Below are positions 33,572 through 43,398 of a stretch of DNA of 64,000 nucleotides, piece after piece (position 1 is the stretch's first letter; each line of letters opens with the position of its first letter). The position numbers and the translations under genes are program-made. The notes below the pieces were generated by a model. It worked only from the letters and a program-made list of their open reading frames with translations, was not told the origin of the DNA and searched no databases. This DNA is from Spiroplasma attinicola. GTDB taxonomy: Bacteria; Bacillota_I; Bacilli_A; Mycoplasmatales; VBWQ01. The DNA is taken from the NCBI RefSeq assembly GCF_023509825.1, contig NZ_JAKQXY010000001.1, positions 62,001-126,000 of the forward strand, written 5' to 3'.

Positions 33572-34468
33572 ATGGCAAAAATTGAAAAAAACAAAAAAAA
33601 TACTGATCAAAGTTTAATCAAAGAAAATGAAAAAAAAGTACGAAAAGAATTTAAAAATAGTGCAAAAAACTTAAATAAAATTACTAAAACACACTCACAA
33701 GCAATTTTAACAGGAAAAATTGTTTCAATTAATAACAATATTCCCAATACGGAAGAAAACATTATTGAATTATTTGATGTTAAAAAATCTTACTTAACTG
33801 GAGACTTAGAATATGAAGTTTTAAAAGGTGTTAATTTAGCAATTAAAAAAGAAACATTTGTTGTAATTTTAGGCCCTAGTGGTTCTGGTAAAACAACATT
33901 GTTAAATATTATTTCTGGTTTGGATAAAGCTAATCAAGGTGATGTTTTTGTTTCAGGTTATAATTTGTCTTTATTAAAAGATAACCACTTAACAAAATTC
34001 CGACGAGATAATGTTGGCTTTATTTTTCAACAATATAATTTATTAACTAATTTAACAGCAAAAGAAAATGCTGAAGTTGGTGAAAACTTAGCAAAAGAAA
34101 AAAATAAAGCATTAGGGATTGATGAAATCTTTAAAGTAATTGAAATGGACGAACATATGAATAAATTTCCAAGTCAATTATCTGGTGGTCAACAACAAAG
34201 AGTTTCAATTGGTCGTGCTTTAGCAAAAAATCCAAAAATCTTATTTTGTGATGAACCAACTGGTGCTTTAGACGAAGAAATGGGTCGTAAGGTTTTAGAA
34301 ATTTTATTAAACGTTAATAAAGAATTTAAAACTTCAGTAATTATGGTTACTCATAATCCAAATTTCCAATATGTTGCTGATACAGTTATTAATGTTCGTA
34401 ATGGAGCAATTACTAGTGTCAAACATAATCCTAATCCGAAAAAACCAAGTGAAATTAATTGAGGATAA
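33572..34468 (+). CDS. ABC transporter ATP-binding protein (MacB/LolD type)
   Basis: This 298-residue ATPase powers the preceding permease. It has Walker A GPSGSGKTTLLNIISGLDKA near 100, the Q-loop FIFQQYNLL, signature LSGGQQQRVSIGRA near 203, Walker B ILFCDEPTGALDEE and the H-loop VTHNP. The Q-loop and the A-x-x-N-A-E-x-G spacing follow the MacB/LolD/FtsE class. An extra basic N-terminal region of about 65 residues rich in Lys precedes the ABC domain. The penultimate codons include TGA (Trp). The start at 33572 has AGGAGG 8 bases upstream. Confidence 0.95.
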
Positions 34469-34474
34469 CAAAAT

Positions 34475-34511
34475 AAAAATATGGTCAATTTTATTTGACC
34501 ATATTTTTTTA
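34475..34511 (+). terminator. Terminator of the ABC exporter operon
   Basis: AAAAATATGGTCAA and TTGACCATATTTTT form a 14-base-pair stem with a 6-base loop, followed by TTTTT. The plus-strand operon ends here, convergent with the secreted repeat protein gene. Confidence 0.85.
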
Positions 34512-34528
34512 TAATTTTAAATTGTTAA

Positions 34529-36367
34529 TTAAACCGGAATAAAATTTAGTTCACTTTGATAATCAAAACGAATAGAATGCTTAACATAAGTACCATAAGC
34601 TTCTATTTGCATAGCAATTCTACCTTTTGCAGAAAATTCTTTATCTTCTTCATTAATTTTAAAATCATCATAAGTAATAACTACTGAATTTGGATCATAA
34701 CCTTTTTCAATATTTCAAAATTTAAAATCTACTTCCATTACCAGTTTAACTTCGTCATAAATAATATTTTGTAATATTTCATTTTGATTTAATTCCTCTT
34801 CAGGAAACTGAAAAGAGAATGAACGTATGTCTATTTGTAATTGCTTAAAATAACTAAATCATGCATCACTTCATTCACTATCATCTTCATTTTTATCTAA
34901 TTTAATTTTTATTTGTCTTAATAGATTACTACGTTCTGTAGTCATAGAAATTTGTTTTACTGTAAGGATTAATTGCATTTCTTGATTTGTAATTGAACCA
35001 TAATCATAATTAACTACTAATGATAATGTTTTAGCAGCAATCAAATCAGAATCTGCTAACTCATTACCTTCGTTAGTAAAAATTTTATTTACAACAAATA
35101 AATTATCATTAATAAGATTACTAGATGTTGCTACTAAACGATCTTTAATAAATTTAGTATCAATTGTAGGAATTAATTGATTCACTGTCGTATTTAAATT
35201 AACTGATTTACTAAATCTAGTTGAATTAATTATATCAACAGCTTCTTGATCATTTTCTACTGCTTTGTTAAAAAAAAAATTCATTAATGGATTAATAGTA
35301 ATTCCTACTTGACCAATATATTTACTATTTGTTGTCGCAGAAATAACCACTGAACCAGGTGTAATATTAGTTGCTTTATTGAAGTATCTAATTTCAACAT
35401 TTGTAATATTTAAACTAGGATTTAATCTAGCAATTTCAGCTAAAATAGTTTTTTCATCATTAGCAACTGAACCTTCAATTGTTCTTTCAGTAATTACAGT
35501 ACTTAACGCTGTTTTTGGTAAAGCATTAATAACAATTGTTACTTCACCAGTATATTTAGTATTTTCTTTAGCAATAACTGTAAATTCTCCTGATGCATAT
35601 TGTGATGCTGCTTTAAAGTCACCAACTTCAACATCATCAATATCTAAATCAAGATTTAATCTAGCAACTTCTTTTAATACAGTATCTTCATCATTAGCAG
35701 TTGCGCCTTCAACTTCTCTAATACCAATAACATCATTTAAATTAATTTTTGGTAAAACTGTAATAGTGATAGTAACTTCACCAGTATATTTTGTCCCTTC
35801 CAAAGCAGAAATAACAGCTGTTCCTTCTTTAACTTCTGTCGCTTTAGTGAAGTTTGTCACTTCAACATCTTCAGCTGTTAATCGTGGATTCAAATATCCA
35901 ATTTGTCTAAGTAATGCTTCTTCAGTAGGAGCAACTTGTCCTTTAACTTGAGCAACAGTAATAACACTTCTTAATTCAATTTTTGGTACAGGTGTAATAG
36001 TAATTCCTACTACTCCACTATAATCACTTCCAATTTTGGCAGCAACCATTGCTGCTCCTGGTGAAATTTCAGTTGGTTTATAAAAACTTGTCACTTCAAC
36101 ATCAGCAATTCTTAAATCAGGATTTAAAATAAGAAGTTGTGCTAATAAAGAAGTTTCATCACTAGCATCCTTACCTTCAATTTCTCTTACTTTAATTACA
36201 TTATTCAATAATGTCTTAGCAGCAACAATAACTGAATGATGATTAGTTAAAGTATTTTTATCTGATGCTGGTGCTACTGAATGATTAGTAAAAGTACTAA
36301 CTGATACTGGCACAACTCCTAACAAGCTAATTGTTGCCAACATCACTTTAAAACTCGATTTTTTCAT
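34529..36367 (-). CDS. Secreted surface protein with four tandem repeats
   Basis: The 612-residue protein starts with a Sec signal peptide (basic MKKSSFK, hydrophobic VMLATISLLGVVPVSV) and has no lipobox Cys. Four repeats of about 78 residues follow (about 50-370). Each has a V-I-x-x-R-x-I/V-E-G start, an LNPDLRIADVEV-like helix-strand, then KYTGEVTITI and a PK end. The C-terminal part contains NELADSDLIAAKTLSLVVNY, which matches the module core of the membrane-anchored protein at 3786. No known family is claimed; adhesion or host contact is inferred. The start at 36367 has GGGAGGG upstream; an upstream ATG at 36385 lacks such a site. Confidence 0.82.
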
Positions 36368-36380
36368 AATTCCCTCCCTA

Positions 36381-36396
36381 AGCATTTATAATGCTA
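36381..36396 (-). promoter_or_regulatory. Small leader hairpin before the secreted repeat protein
   Basis: On the minus strand GCATT and AATGC (extended by flanking A-T pairs) form a short hairpin just downstream of the transcription start and directly upstream of the GGGAGGG site. It could stabilise the mRNA 5' end or tune translation. Confidence 0.35.
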
Positions 36397-36402
36397 ATTA
36401 AC

Positions 36403-36431
36403 ATTATATCTTTACAGTCAGTTTCGGTCAA
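36403..36431 (-). promoter_or_regulatory. Promoter of the secreted repeat protein
   Basis: TTGACC and TATAAT are separated by exactly 17 bases on the minus strand. The -10 ends about 36 bases before the ATG. This is one of the best consensus promoters in the window and suggests strong expression. Confidence 0.8.
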
Positions 36432-36460
36432 TAATTTTAATATTTTATTTAAGCAAATAA

Positions 36461-36487
36461 AAAAGTTGTTTCTAAAAAACAACTTTA
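36461..36487 (-). terminator. Terminator of the division gene cluster
   Basis: AAAGTTGTTT and AAACAACTTT pair around a short loop, followed on the minus strand by TTTTTTATTT. It lies directly after the sepF stop codon and ends the mraZ-sepF operon. Confidence 0.8.
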
Positions 36488-36490
36488 CAA

Positions 36491-36796
36491 CTATTTATTA
36501 AGTTTAAACTCATAAATATCAACACCATTTTTTTTAATATCTAAATCTAAAACATAAGCAATACCACAAAGAAAATCAATAATTCTTCTACGATCGCCAA
36601 TGATTGTATTTTGTAAATTTAATTTAACTGATTTTCTTGCTACCAAAGCATTAGCAATTAATTCAACTTCTTCATAAGTTTTTGGAGTAAATTCTTTAAT
36701 TAACTCCATTGCTGCATCTTTATTATCATAAAGATTAGTTGCTGGTAAAGAAGCAGTATCATCAGTTGTTTGATTTTTACTCTTTCATCAACCCAT
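36491..36796 (-). CDS. sepF: Cell division protein SepF
   Basis: SepF anchors and bundles FtsZ at the membrane. The 101-residue protein has an N-terminal region starting MGWWKSK that could be the amphipathic membrane anchor, and the SepF core with PKTYEEVELIANALVARKSV, RRRIIDFLCGIAYVLD and a final strand YEFKLNK. The ATG starts immediately after the ftsZ stop codon (TAAATG), and GAGGT lies within the end of ftsZ. Two TGA-encoded Trp occur at the start. This is shorter than Bacillus SepF (about 150 residues) because the linker is reduced. Confidence 0.88.
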
Positions 36797-37951
36797 TTAG
36801 TCTACCTCTCTTCTTTTTCTCAAAAAAGCTGGTAAATCATCATTTTCCAATAATGATTCTGTTATATCTTTTTGGTAATTTTTTTCTTGAACATTTTTAA
36901 CTGAAGCAGGAGCAGCATTATTTAAATGTTGTGTATTATTAATAAAGTCTAAAATATTAACTTTATTATTAAAATTACTTGCTGCTGGTCTTTTATGGTC
37001 TTCAAAACCAGTAGCAATTACTGTCACAATCATTGAATCATTTAAATGTTCATTAATTGCCACACCAAAAATAATATTAACGTCATTTCCTGCTGCTTCT
37101 CTAACAACATCAACAGCAATATTAGCATCAATCAATGTCATAGTTGTACCACCAGTAACATTTAAAATTAAATTTTTTGCTCCTTTAATTGTTACATCAT
37201 CTAATAATGGTGAAGAAATTGCTTTTAAAGCAGATTCCTTAGCTTTATTTTCTCCCTTGCCCATTCCAATTCCAAATAAAGCACTGCCTTTATTTTGTAA
37301 AATTGTTCTAACATCAGCAAAATCTAAATTAATTAAAGCTGGAACAGCAATCAAATCAGTAATTGTTTGTACTCCTTGACGTAAAATATTATCTGCTTCT
37401 CTAAAAGAATCTTTTAAAGGAATATTACCAATAACATGGAGTAATTTATCATTAGAAATAATAATAATGGCATCAACTTGTTTTCGTAATTTTTCAATTC
37501 CCATTGCTGCATAAGAGTTTCTTTGGCGACCTTCAAATTTAAAAGGTTTAGTAATAATCGCAATTGTTAAAGCACCAGATTCTTTGGCAATTCGTGCAAT
37601 AATGTGAGCAGCCCCAGTTCCTGTACCACCACCCATACCAGCAGCAACAAAAACCATATCAGCACCTTCAAGTGCTTTTTTAATTTCTGATTCACTTTCA
37701 ATTGCAGCTTGTTGTCCGATTTCTGGATTTGCTCCAGCACCTAAACCTTTCGATAATTCCTTACCTAAAATAATGCGATTTTTTGCTTTTGATGCTGCTA
37801 AAACTTGAGCATCAGTATTTGCAACATAAAAATCAACACCTTGAACACCTGCTTCAATCATACGATTAACAGCATTATTCCCGGCTCCTCCAACACCAAT
37901 AACTTTAATTATTGCAACTTGTTCAAATTGTGCAGTAGTATCAATTTCCAT
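36797..37951 (-). CDS. ftsZ: Cell division protein FtsZ
   Basis: FtsZ is the tubulin-like GTPase of the division ring. The 384-residue protein has [17 protein letters not shown] near residue 18, the tubulin signature [18 protein letters not shown] near 103, and the T7-loop NLDFADV. The C-terminus ends [15 protein letters not shown], which fits the conserved peptide that binds FtsA/SepF. It has no Trp and no TGA. A GGAG site precedes the ATG. It lies between ftsA and sepF. Confidence 0.98.
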   Translation of the reverse strand: MEIDTTAQFEQVAIIKVIGVGGAGNNAVNRMIEAGVQGVDFYVANTDAQVLAASKAKNRIILGKELSKGLGAGANPEIGQQAAIESESEIKKALEGADMVFVAAGMGGGTGTGAAHIIARIAKESGALTIAIITKPFKFEGRQRNSYAAMGIEKLRKQVDAIIIISNDKLLHVIGNIPLKDSFREADNILRQGVQTITDLIAVPALINLDFADVRTILQNKGSALFGIGMGKGENKAKESALKAISSPLLDDVTIKGAKNLILNVTGGTTMTLIDANIAVDVVREAAGNDVNIIFGVAINEHLNDSMIVTVIATGFEDHKRPAASNFNNKVNILDFINNTQHLNNAAPASVKNVQEKNYQKDITESLLENDDLPAFLRKRREVD

Positions 37952-37995
37952 TTTTGTCTCCTTTTAAAGTCTTTTTTTGTTCTGATTAATTAATA

Positions 37996-39267
37996 TTACC
38001 TATTATCATTATACTGATAATTTAAATTTAAATGTGAATGATGTTGATTTGCATCAATTTCATTCTTTTCATGAGCAAGGGTTTTATTTATTATTTCCTT
38101 GCCAGTATTACTAATTGATGAAACAGTAACATTATTGAAAATATTCAAGTTATGTTGATAATTTGTCGCACCAATTAATGGTGCTCATTCATAATTATCA
38201 ATTCCTGGAATTATATTAGCAATAAAAGAAACCTTACTTAATTTCTCAAAATTTTTAATATAACTACTAAATCCAGGTAAATTGATTGTTTGTCCTGTAA
38301 AAGCAATTTCAATATTTGGATCATTATTAATAATTTCAGTTAAAAACCCTTCAATATGTTCAACAATTTCATCAAGTTGATTACGAACAGTATTTTGTAA
38401 ATCTGCTTTACTTAAAACAACCATTCTTCTACTTTCTTGATCAAAGTACTTATCAACAATTAAATCACCTAAATAATCACTATTAACATTAATAATTTTT
38501 GTTAAGTATTTCAATGCTTTACTATAACTACAATGCATTTTTACCATCAAACCTTGAATAATTTGATTAAAACCAATTTTAATATTATGAATCGCATATA
38601 ATGCTGAATTAGAAAAAACACTAATTTTAGTATTATTTCAGCCTCAATCAATTAAAACCAAATTATTAAAATTATTATGAAAATTAAAAACTAACGCAAA
38701 CTGATCTAATGTTGCAGACAATAACTCACATTTTGCTTGTTTTAAAACTTCTAATTGAGAATTATAAATTGCTGTTGGCAATGTATAAATTAAACTTTCA
38801 AGATAAATAATTTGTCCTTGAGCATTTAAGGGAAAAGAGTTAGGGAAATTTTTATTATCAACTTTAAAATCATATGGTTTTGTTAAACAAATAACTTCAT
38901 CTCGATCAATACTAATATTTTTTGCCATTTCAATTACTTGATTAATGTCACTATTAGTAATAACATGATTAACTTCTTTAAAATCCAACATTGCTCGTGA
39001 TTGATAAATCTTTAAATTATTAGATGGTAAATTTAAAGCAACTCTGGTAATGTTAATTTTTAAAAGTTTGTTAATTTTATTTAATATTGTTCTTAAAGTT
39101 TTACCAGTTAATTCTGAATCAAGCACAAGACCATTTTCAGCATATTGTTCAGTATTAAGTATTTCTTTATAAAGTACTTGAATATGATTATCAACATACT
39201 TATTAACCATAATTTTTAAATTAAAGTCGTCAATTTGACAAACAACATATAGTTCTTGATCAAACAT
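37996..39267 (-). CDS. ftsA: Divergent FtsA-like actin-family division protein
   Basis: Position between rsmH and ftsZ and an actin-like pattern support FtsA, the membrane tether of FtsZ. In the 423-residue protein, the phosphate-2 motif appears as LVLIDWGWNNTKISVF near 207 and the adenosine motif as IEIAFTGQTINLPGF near 347. The phosphate-1 motif at the N-terminus is poorly conserved, and the C-terminal amphipathic membrane helix is not obvious: the tail is His/Asn-rich. It may be highly diverged. AAAGGAAA precedes the ATG at 39267, which I prefer to an upstream in-frame ATG at 39300. TGA encodes Trp several times. Confidence 0.8.
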
Positions 39268-39283
39268 TTTTATTTCCTTTCTT

Positions 39284-40225
39284 TTAACTAACTCTTTCAA
39301 TTACTCTTAATTTAGCACTTCGACTGCGAGGATTTTCCCTAATTTCCTGCTCTGTAGGAATAATTGGTTTTTTAGTAATAATCTTGTAATTACTAGTTCA
39401 ATTACTAGCAATTGGTAATTTTGCATATACTTCATATTGCGGATCTTTAACCACTGTTAGAAAAACATTTTTAACAATTCGATCTTCCAATGAGTGAAAG
39501 CTAATCACAACAATTCTTCCTTTTGGTTTTAATAATTTTAAAGCTTGTACTAATGATGTTTTAAGACTACCTAATTCATCATTAACAGCAATTCTAATTG
39601 CTTGATAAGTTTTTTTTGCTGGGTGATGACTTTTATTTTTTTGCTTTGCTGGTAAAGAATTTTTAATAATATTTGTTAGTTGTTCCGTAGTATCAATTGC
39701 TTCCTTATTCCGAAAATTAACAATATTCTTAGCAATCGTAGCAGCAAAAGGTTCTTCACCATAAGTTTTAATAATATCCTTAAGATCTTGATAACTATAA
39801 GTATTAACAATATCTCAAGCAGTTAACTTTTGATTTTGATCCATTCGCATATCTAATCTACTATTAGTTTTATAGCTAAATCCTCGGTCTTCATCATCAA
39901 CTTGTGGTGATGAAATTCCCAAATCATAAATAATTCCATCAACTTTAGTAATATTTCTTGCTCTTAATTCTTCCGTTAGATTAGCAAAGTTATTTTTAAT
40001 TAATAAATAATCACGATCATATTTATTTAAGATTCGTTGACTATCATTAATTGCTGTTTGATCTAAATCAAAAGCATATAATTTGCCAGTTAATAATCGC
40101 TCCAAAATTGCTTTACTATGTCCTGCTCGACCTAAAGTACAATCAACATAAGTACCACTTGGCTTAACATTAAGTAAAGTAATTGTTTCATCTAACATAA
40201 CCGGAATATGTACTAAATTTTTCAT
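39284..40225 (-). CDS. rsmH: 16S rRNA (cytosine1402-N4)-methyltransferase
   Basis: RsmH (MraW) methylates N4 of C1402 in 16S rRNA. The 313-residue protein starts with [13 protein letters not shown] and shows [18 protein letters not shown] (SAM motif I), [28 protein letters not shown] and the C-terminal [18 protein letters not shown] Trp in LTAWDIVN is encoded by TGA. It starts 3 bases after the mraZ stop and its last codons run close to the ftsA ribosome-binding site, so this is one operon. Confidence 0.97.
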
Positions 40226-40228
40226 AAT

Positions 40229-40675
40229 TTAAAACTCTTTTAAAGTAGCAGCAGCTTGTACTAACTGGTCTTTCGTTTCATCATTGAAATCTTTTCAAGC
40301 AGTTTCTGACCAAATTTCCAATTTATTTGCCAAAGCAATAACAACAACTTTATTACTAATTTTGCTAATTTCCAATAACATTGAAGGAATTGTAATTCTT
40401 CCTTTATTATCAATTGTTACTTCTTCAGAATTAGCAAAAATTTGTCGTGATAAAATTCTACTTTCTTTTAATCCTTCCGACTGGTGCAAAATTTTTTCTT
40501 GTCATCTAGTAAATTCTTCAATACTACGAACTACTAAACAATCTTCAAAACCACGAGAAACAATAAGGTTTTGAGTATCTTGAAAATATCCGCGAAATTT
40601 GGCCGGAATAATCATCCGTTTCTTATTATCAATTGATGTTGTAACTTGACCTAGTAGCATTGATGTTCCACCCAT
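40229..40675 (-). CDS. mraZ: Transcriptional regulator MraZ
   Basis: MraZ is a ring-shaped DNA-binding protein that represses the division operon in other bacteria. The 148-residue protein has the two expected AbrB-like halves, each with the signature: DNKKRMIIPAKFRG near 17-30 and DNKGRITIPSMLL near 87-99. One or two TGA codons encode Trp. I use the ATG at 40675; an in-frame ATG at 40660 would remove five residues. It is the first gene of the mraZ-rsmH-ftsA-ftsZ-sepF operon and has a promoter just upstream, where autoregulation would act. Confidence 0.95.
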
Positions 40676-40695
40676 ACTTTCCCACTACTACCCTA

Positions 40696-40723
40696 ATTAT
40701 ACTTTAATAGTAAAAAAATACAA
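40696..40723 (-). promoter_or_regulatory. Promoter of the mraZ division operon
   Basis: TTGTAT and TATAAT are separated by 16 bases on the minus strand, 20 bases before the mraZ ATG. The segment TGGGAAAG just downstream overlaps the ribosome-binding region; MraZ boxes in other bacteria contain GTGGG, and a GTGGG lies at about 40678-40684. Confidence 0.6.
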
Positions 40724-40952
40724 AAGATTTGCTTATTTTTATTAACATTTAAAAGACCCATTTTTAAGTTTGTATTATATATAACACAAAAGGTATTTAA
40801 TAAAAACTAATTTTTAAAATAAAACAACTAAATATTAAAATTTTTTTTGAAAAACCTGAAATCAATTATTAATTTTTATGTTATTATTCTTTATAGTTAT
40901 TAATAATTTATTAATATTATTCAAATAATTATTTAACAAGGAAAGAAAAATT

Positions 40953-41807
40953 ATGAGTGACATAAACCCTAATTCAAATAATGAGCATAAAAAAGTTTCA
41001 GAAGAAACTCGCAGTCCATTAGATACTTTTATTGAAGTTTATAAAGCATCAGTACACAAAGCACACAATCCATTAATTAAAACCTTTTTATTAGGAATAG
41101 TAGCAGGAGCATTTATTGGCATTGCTTATATTGCCTCAATTTGAGCAACAAGAAATATGCAAGGGCAAGCAATGTATAATGTTATTTTTGGTTTAGTATT
41201 CTTAGTTGCTATTACAATGATTATTTTTATGGGTGGAGAAATGTTCACATCCAATTCATTAATGTTTATTCCTGTAATTAAAAAACATGTTAAATGACGC
41301 AGAATGTTTGCTAATTTATTTGTGGTTTTAATGGGTAATTTCATTGGTGGCGCTTTATTTGGTTTGTTAACTTGAGGTGCAGGATTTTTAAAAGATCCAG
41401 CATTTTTAAGTAATGCTTATTCAATAGCAGAGCATAAATTAGAGACAAGTTGATATAATAATTTCTTTAGTGCGATTATTTGTAATATTCTAGTTGCTGG
41501 AAGTCTTTATATTACTTGTGCAACAAAAAGTTCAATTGCTAAATTTGCATTAATGGCAATGTTAATTTTCCCATTTGCTTTATCAGGATTTTCTCATGTT
41601 GTTGCTAATAGCTATCCTTGAACATTACTACCAATCTTTAATCTCTTCAAAGGGTACCATACAACATTTGGTGATTGAGGAAAATTTGGTTATAGTGTTC
41701 AACTACCAACATTATTTGGTAACTTCATTGGTGGAGCAATCTTCTTAATGGGATTCTACTATCTAATCTTTAGAAAAGATTTAAAGAAAATAAATATTGA
41801 GCTATAA
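40953..41807 (+). CDS. Formate/nitrite transporter (FNT) family channel
   Basis: FNT proteins are pentameric channels for formate, nitrite, lactate or hydrosulfide. The 284-residue protein has six hydrophobic segments and the family signatures GGEMFTSNSLMF in the third helix region and SGFSHVVANSYPW near 210, corresponding to the central F-x-H-x-x-A-N element. The substrate cannot be read; lactate or formate export fits a fermenting mollicute (inference). Eight or so TGA codons are Trp. GGAAAG precedes the ATG. It stands alone, divergent from mraZ. Confidence 0.93.
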
Positions 41808-41838
41808 AATCAATCAGTAAAATGATTGATTTTTTTAT
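41807..41838 (+). terminator. Terminator of the FNT channel gene
   Basis: AAATCAATCA and TGATTGATTT pair around a 6-base loop and are followed by TTTTTT. It starts at the stop codon of the channel gene. Confidence 0.85.
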
Positions 41839-41874
41839 TGCAAAATTAAATTAACATCTGCAAAAGTAAAATTC

Positions 41875-41903
41875 TTACATAAGTCTCATATTATTTATAT
41901 AAT
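41875..41903 (+). promoter_or_regulatory. Promoter of the HNH gene
   Basis: TTACAT and TATAAT are spaced by 17 bases. The -10 ends 38 bases before the HNH start codon, and AGGGGA serves as the ribosome-binding site. Confidence 0.65.
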
Positions 41904-41941
41904 AAAAGTAAATTGATTTAAAAAATAGGGGACTAATAAAT

Positions 41942-42247
41942 ATGCATTTAGATGATTTAACAAAACAAGTTTGAGATAAAGCACAAGATTGTAAATGTGG
42001 TTTAGCTGATTGCGAATCAAACCATAAATTATGTGGTATTTGTAATAAAACAATTGTTTATACCGCCCATGAAAGCAATCAACCACATAGTGCTTATGCC
42101 TGAAATCGCGATCATATCTTGCCACTTTCAAAAGGTGGAAAAACCGAACTTAATAATTTACAAGCAACTCATGTTCATTGCAATCATAAAAAAGGTAATA
42201 AAGAAGAAACTATTTCAGTGCTTGAAGCAACAATTGAAGAAAAATAA
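41942..42247 (+). CDS. Small HNH endonuclease
   Basis: The 101-residue protein has a complete HNH core: NRDHILPLSKGGKTELNNLQ with Asp57-His58 and Asn71/Asn72, then HVHCNHKKGN with His79. Two zinc-binding pairs are likely, CGIC at 31-34 and Cys80 with His82, plus an unusual extra CKCGLADC cluster at 17-24. Such stand-alone HNH proteins can be restriction nucleases, homing-type nucleases or phage enzymes, and this one cannot be assigned further. Two TGA codons are Trp. It is convergent with the DUF3800 gene and may be part of the same accessory island. Confidence 0.88.
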
Positions 42248-42337
42248 AAAGAGACAATTAGCGAAATGCATTTCACACCTGTCTCTTTCAGTTGGGCAGC
42301 TTACCTGCTCTCGAAGAACACACCAGCAACTTAATTT
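42248..42337 (-). ncRNA. Structured 3' element ending in a terminator, downstream of the DUF3800 gene
   Basis: Read on the minus strand, this element begins just after the DUF3800 stop codon. It contains an outer stem (plus-strand AGTTG 42290-42294 with CAACT 42327-42331) enclosing two small hairpins (GCAG/CTGC and TCT-CGA-AGA). It ends in a 9-base-pair hairpin (AAAGAGACA / TGTCTCTTT, 42248-42256 with 42280-42288) followed on the minus strand by TTTTTATTTT. The last part is a good intrinsic terminator. The upstream stems could be a separate structured RNA or only a 3' UTR. The loop contains the palindrome GAAATGCATTTC. Confidence 0.5.
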
Positions 42338-42347
42338 CTAGAAGTAT

Positions 42348-43121
42348 TTACCATCTAGACTCTGACCAACAGCATTTAATATTTAATATATTATTATTAT
42401 ATACAACATTTGGAGATTTGCAAGCGTTTATCTTAAAGTCAAAATTTTCAAATAAATTTAATAATTTCTGAGAATGCGAGTGTTGATTTAAATATTTATT
42501 TGAAAAATTTACAATTATATCAGCAGCTTGTATACAATCTGATTTTTTTGAATCTAAATGTGAAACTTTACGAACATATATTTTCTTAGATCGTAAAAAT
42601 TTAATTATTTCATTCATTGAATAATCCTTATTTAAATAATTTAACAATATTTTGTCATCTATTTCCAGAATCTTTTCTGTATGACTATTATCTATATAAA
42701 TATTTATTGTTGATTCAGATAATATTTTATGTGTTTTTATTAAGGTTGCTAATAATAATGCTATCATTTCATTTATTTTTAATTTTGCATATTCTTCATC
42801 AAAATCTAAATCATTCAACTCATCTTTACAAGTTCATACACAACATAATGCATCAACCAAATTATATTGATTGATTAAGTTTTCTATATTTGCCTTTTTA
42901 TATGGACTTTTTTTATAATTAACATATTTTTTAGCTAAATCATTTCCTTTAATTTCATCTTTCTTCGTTATTTTATCTTTTGCATTTTTAAAATTCTTAA
43001 TAAAATTATTTCTTTTCTTTTTATTATTAAAAAGAACTCCGCCATAAAGCACATGTTTATCACTTTTATTAAGAAATTTACCACTGTCATCTAAATACAA
43101 CCAGTATTCCATAAATCTCAT
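42348..43121 (-). CDS. DUF3800-domain protein
   Basis: The 257-residue protein has the DUF3800 layout: YWLYLDDSGKF at the start with the conserved D-x-S-G, an EIKGNDLAKKY segment, a strand TINIYIDNS in the middle, and SDCIQAADIIVNFSNKY at the end. These positions recall an RNase-H-like nuclease fold, and DUF3800 proteins are often found in mobile or defence contexts and near conserved RNA structures (known from family surveys). Activity here is not proven. The ATG at 43121 has no strong ribosome-binding site; an in-frame ATG at 43112 is an alternative. It lies between two structured elements on the same strand. Confidence 0.82.
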
Positions 43122-43261
43122 CCATTCTATACCCTATTTTCATAATAATTATAAGGTTTTTTTCAAAATAAGAAAAATATTTTTTAAAAATATAAAAATC
43201 TTATTAAAATTTTTGAATTTAAATCCATTTTAATTACCACGTAAAAAAATTATTATATAAT

Positions 43262-43392
43262 AATAAAAAGAACTTACAATTACAATTCATATTCAAAGTA
43301 AGTTCTTTAAATTTAAACCCAGTTTGATAATCAAACAAAACATTATATATTACTTGCTTGCCATATCAGTTAACAATAAATAATATAATATG
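43262..43392 (-). ncRNA. Candidate structured small RNA or leader upstream of the DUF3800 gene
   Basis: No gene is found in 43122-43567; this element fills much of it. On the minus strand, a TTGACA promoter is followed by three hairpins: CATATTATATTA with TAATATATAATG (plus-strand 43381-43392 and 43341-43352, two mismatches), GTTTGATTATCAAAC (43322-43336), and a perfect 11-base-pair stem (43267-43277 with 43298-43308) followed by TTTTTATTATT. The last is an intrinsic terminator 140 bases before the DUF3800 start. It is either an independent RNA of about 130 bases or an attenuator-type leader. The remaining bases to 43567 show only AT-rich sequence and a 26-codon open frame at 43421. Confidence 0.5.
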
Positions 43393-43398
43393 CACAAA

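Noticed and set aside
35379-35951. 190-residue plus-strand open frame antisense to the secreted repeat protein
   Set aside because: It is the mirror of the in-frame repeat on the other strand, has repeated hydrophobic segments produced by the repeats themselves, and no ribosome-binding site.
42249-42337. tRNA, tmRNA or 4.5S RNA in the structured segment
   Set aside because: No cloverleaf, no T-loop GTTCRA with a matching acceptor stem, and no SRP GGAAGGAAGCAG-type loop is present.
42033-42341. 102-residue plus-strand frame overlapping the HNH gene and the following hairpins
   Set aside because: It is out of frame with the HNH motif and runs through a terminator; no family similarity.
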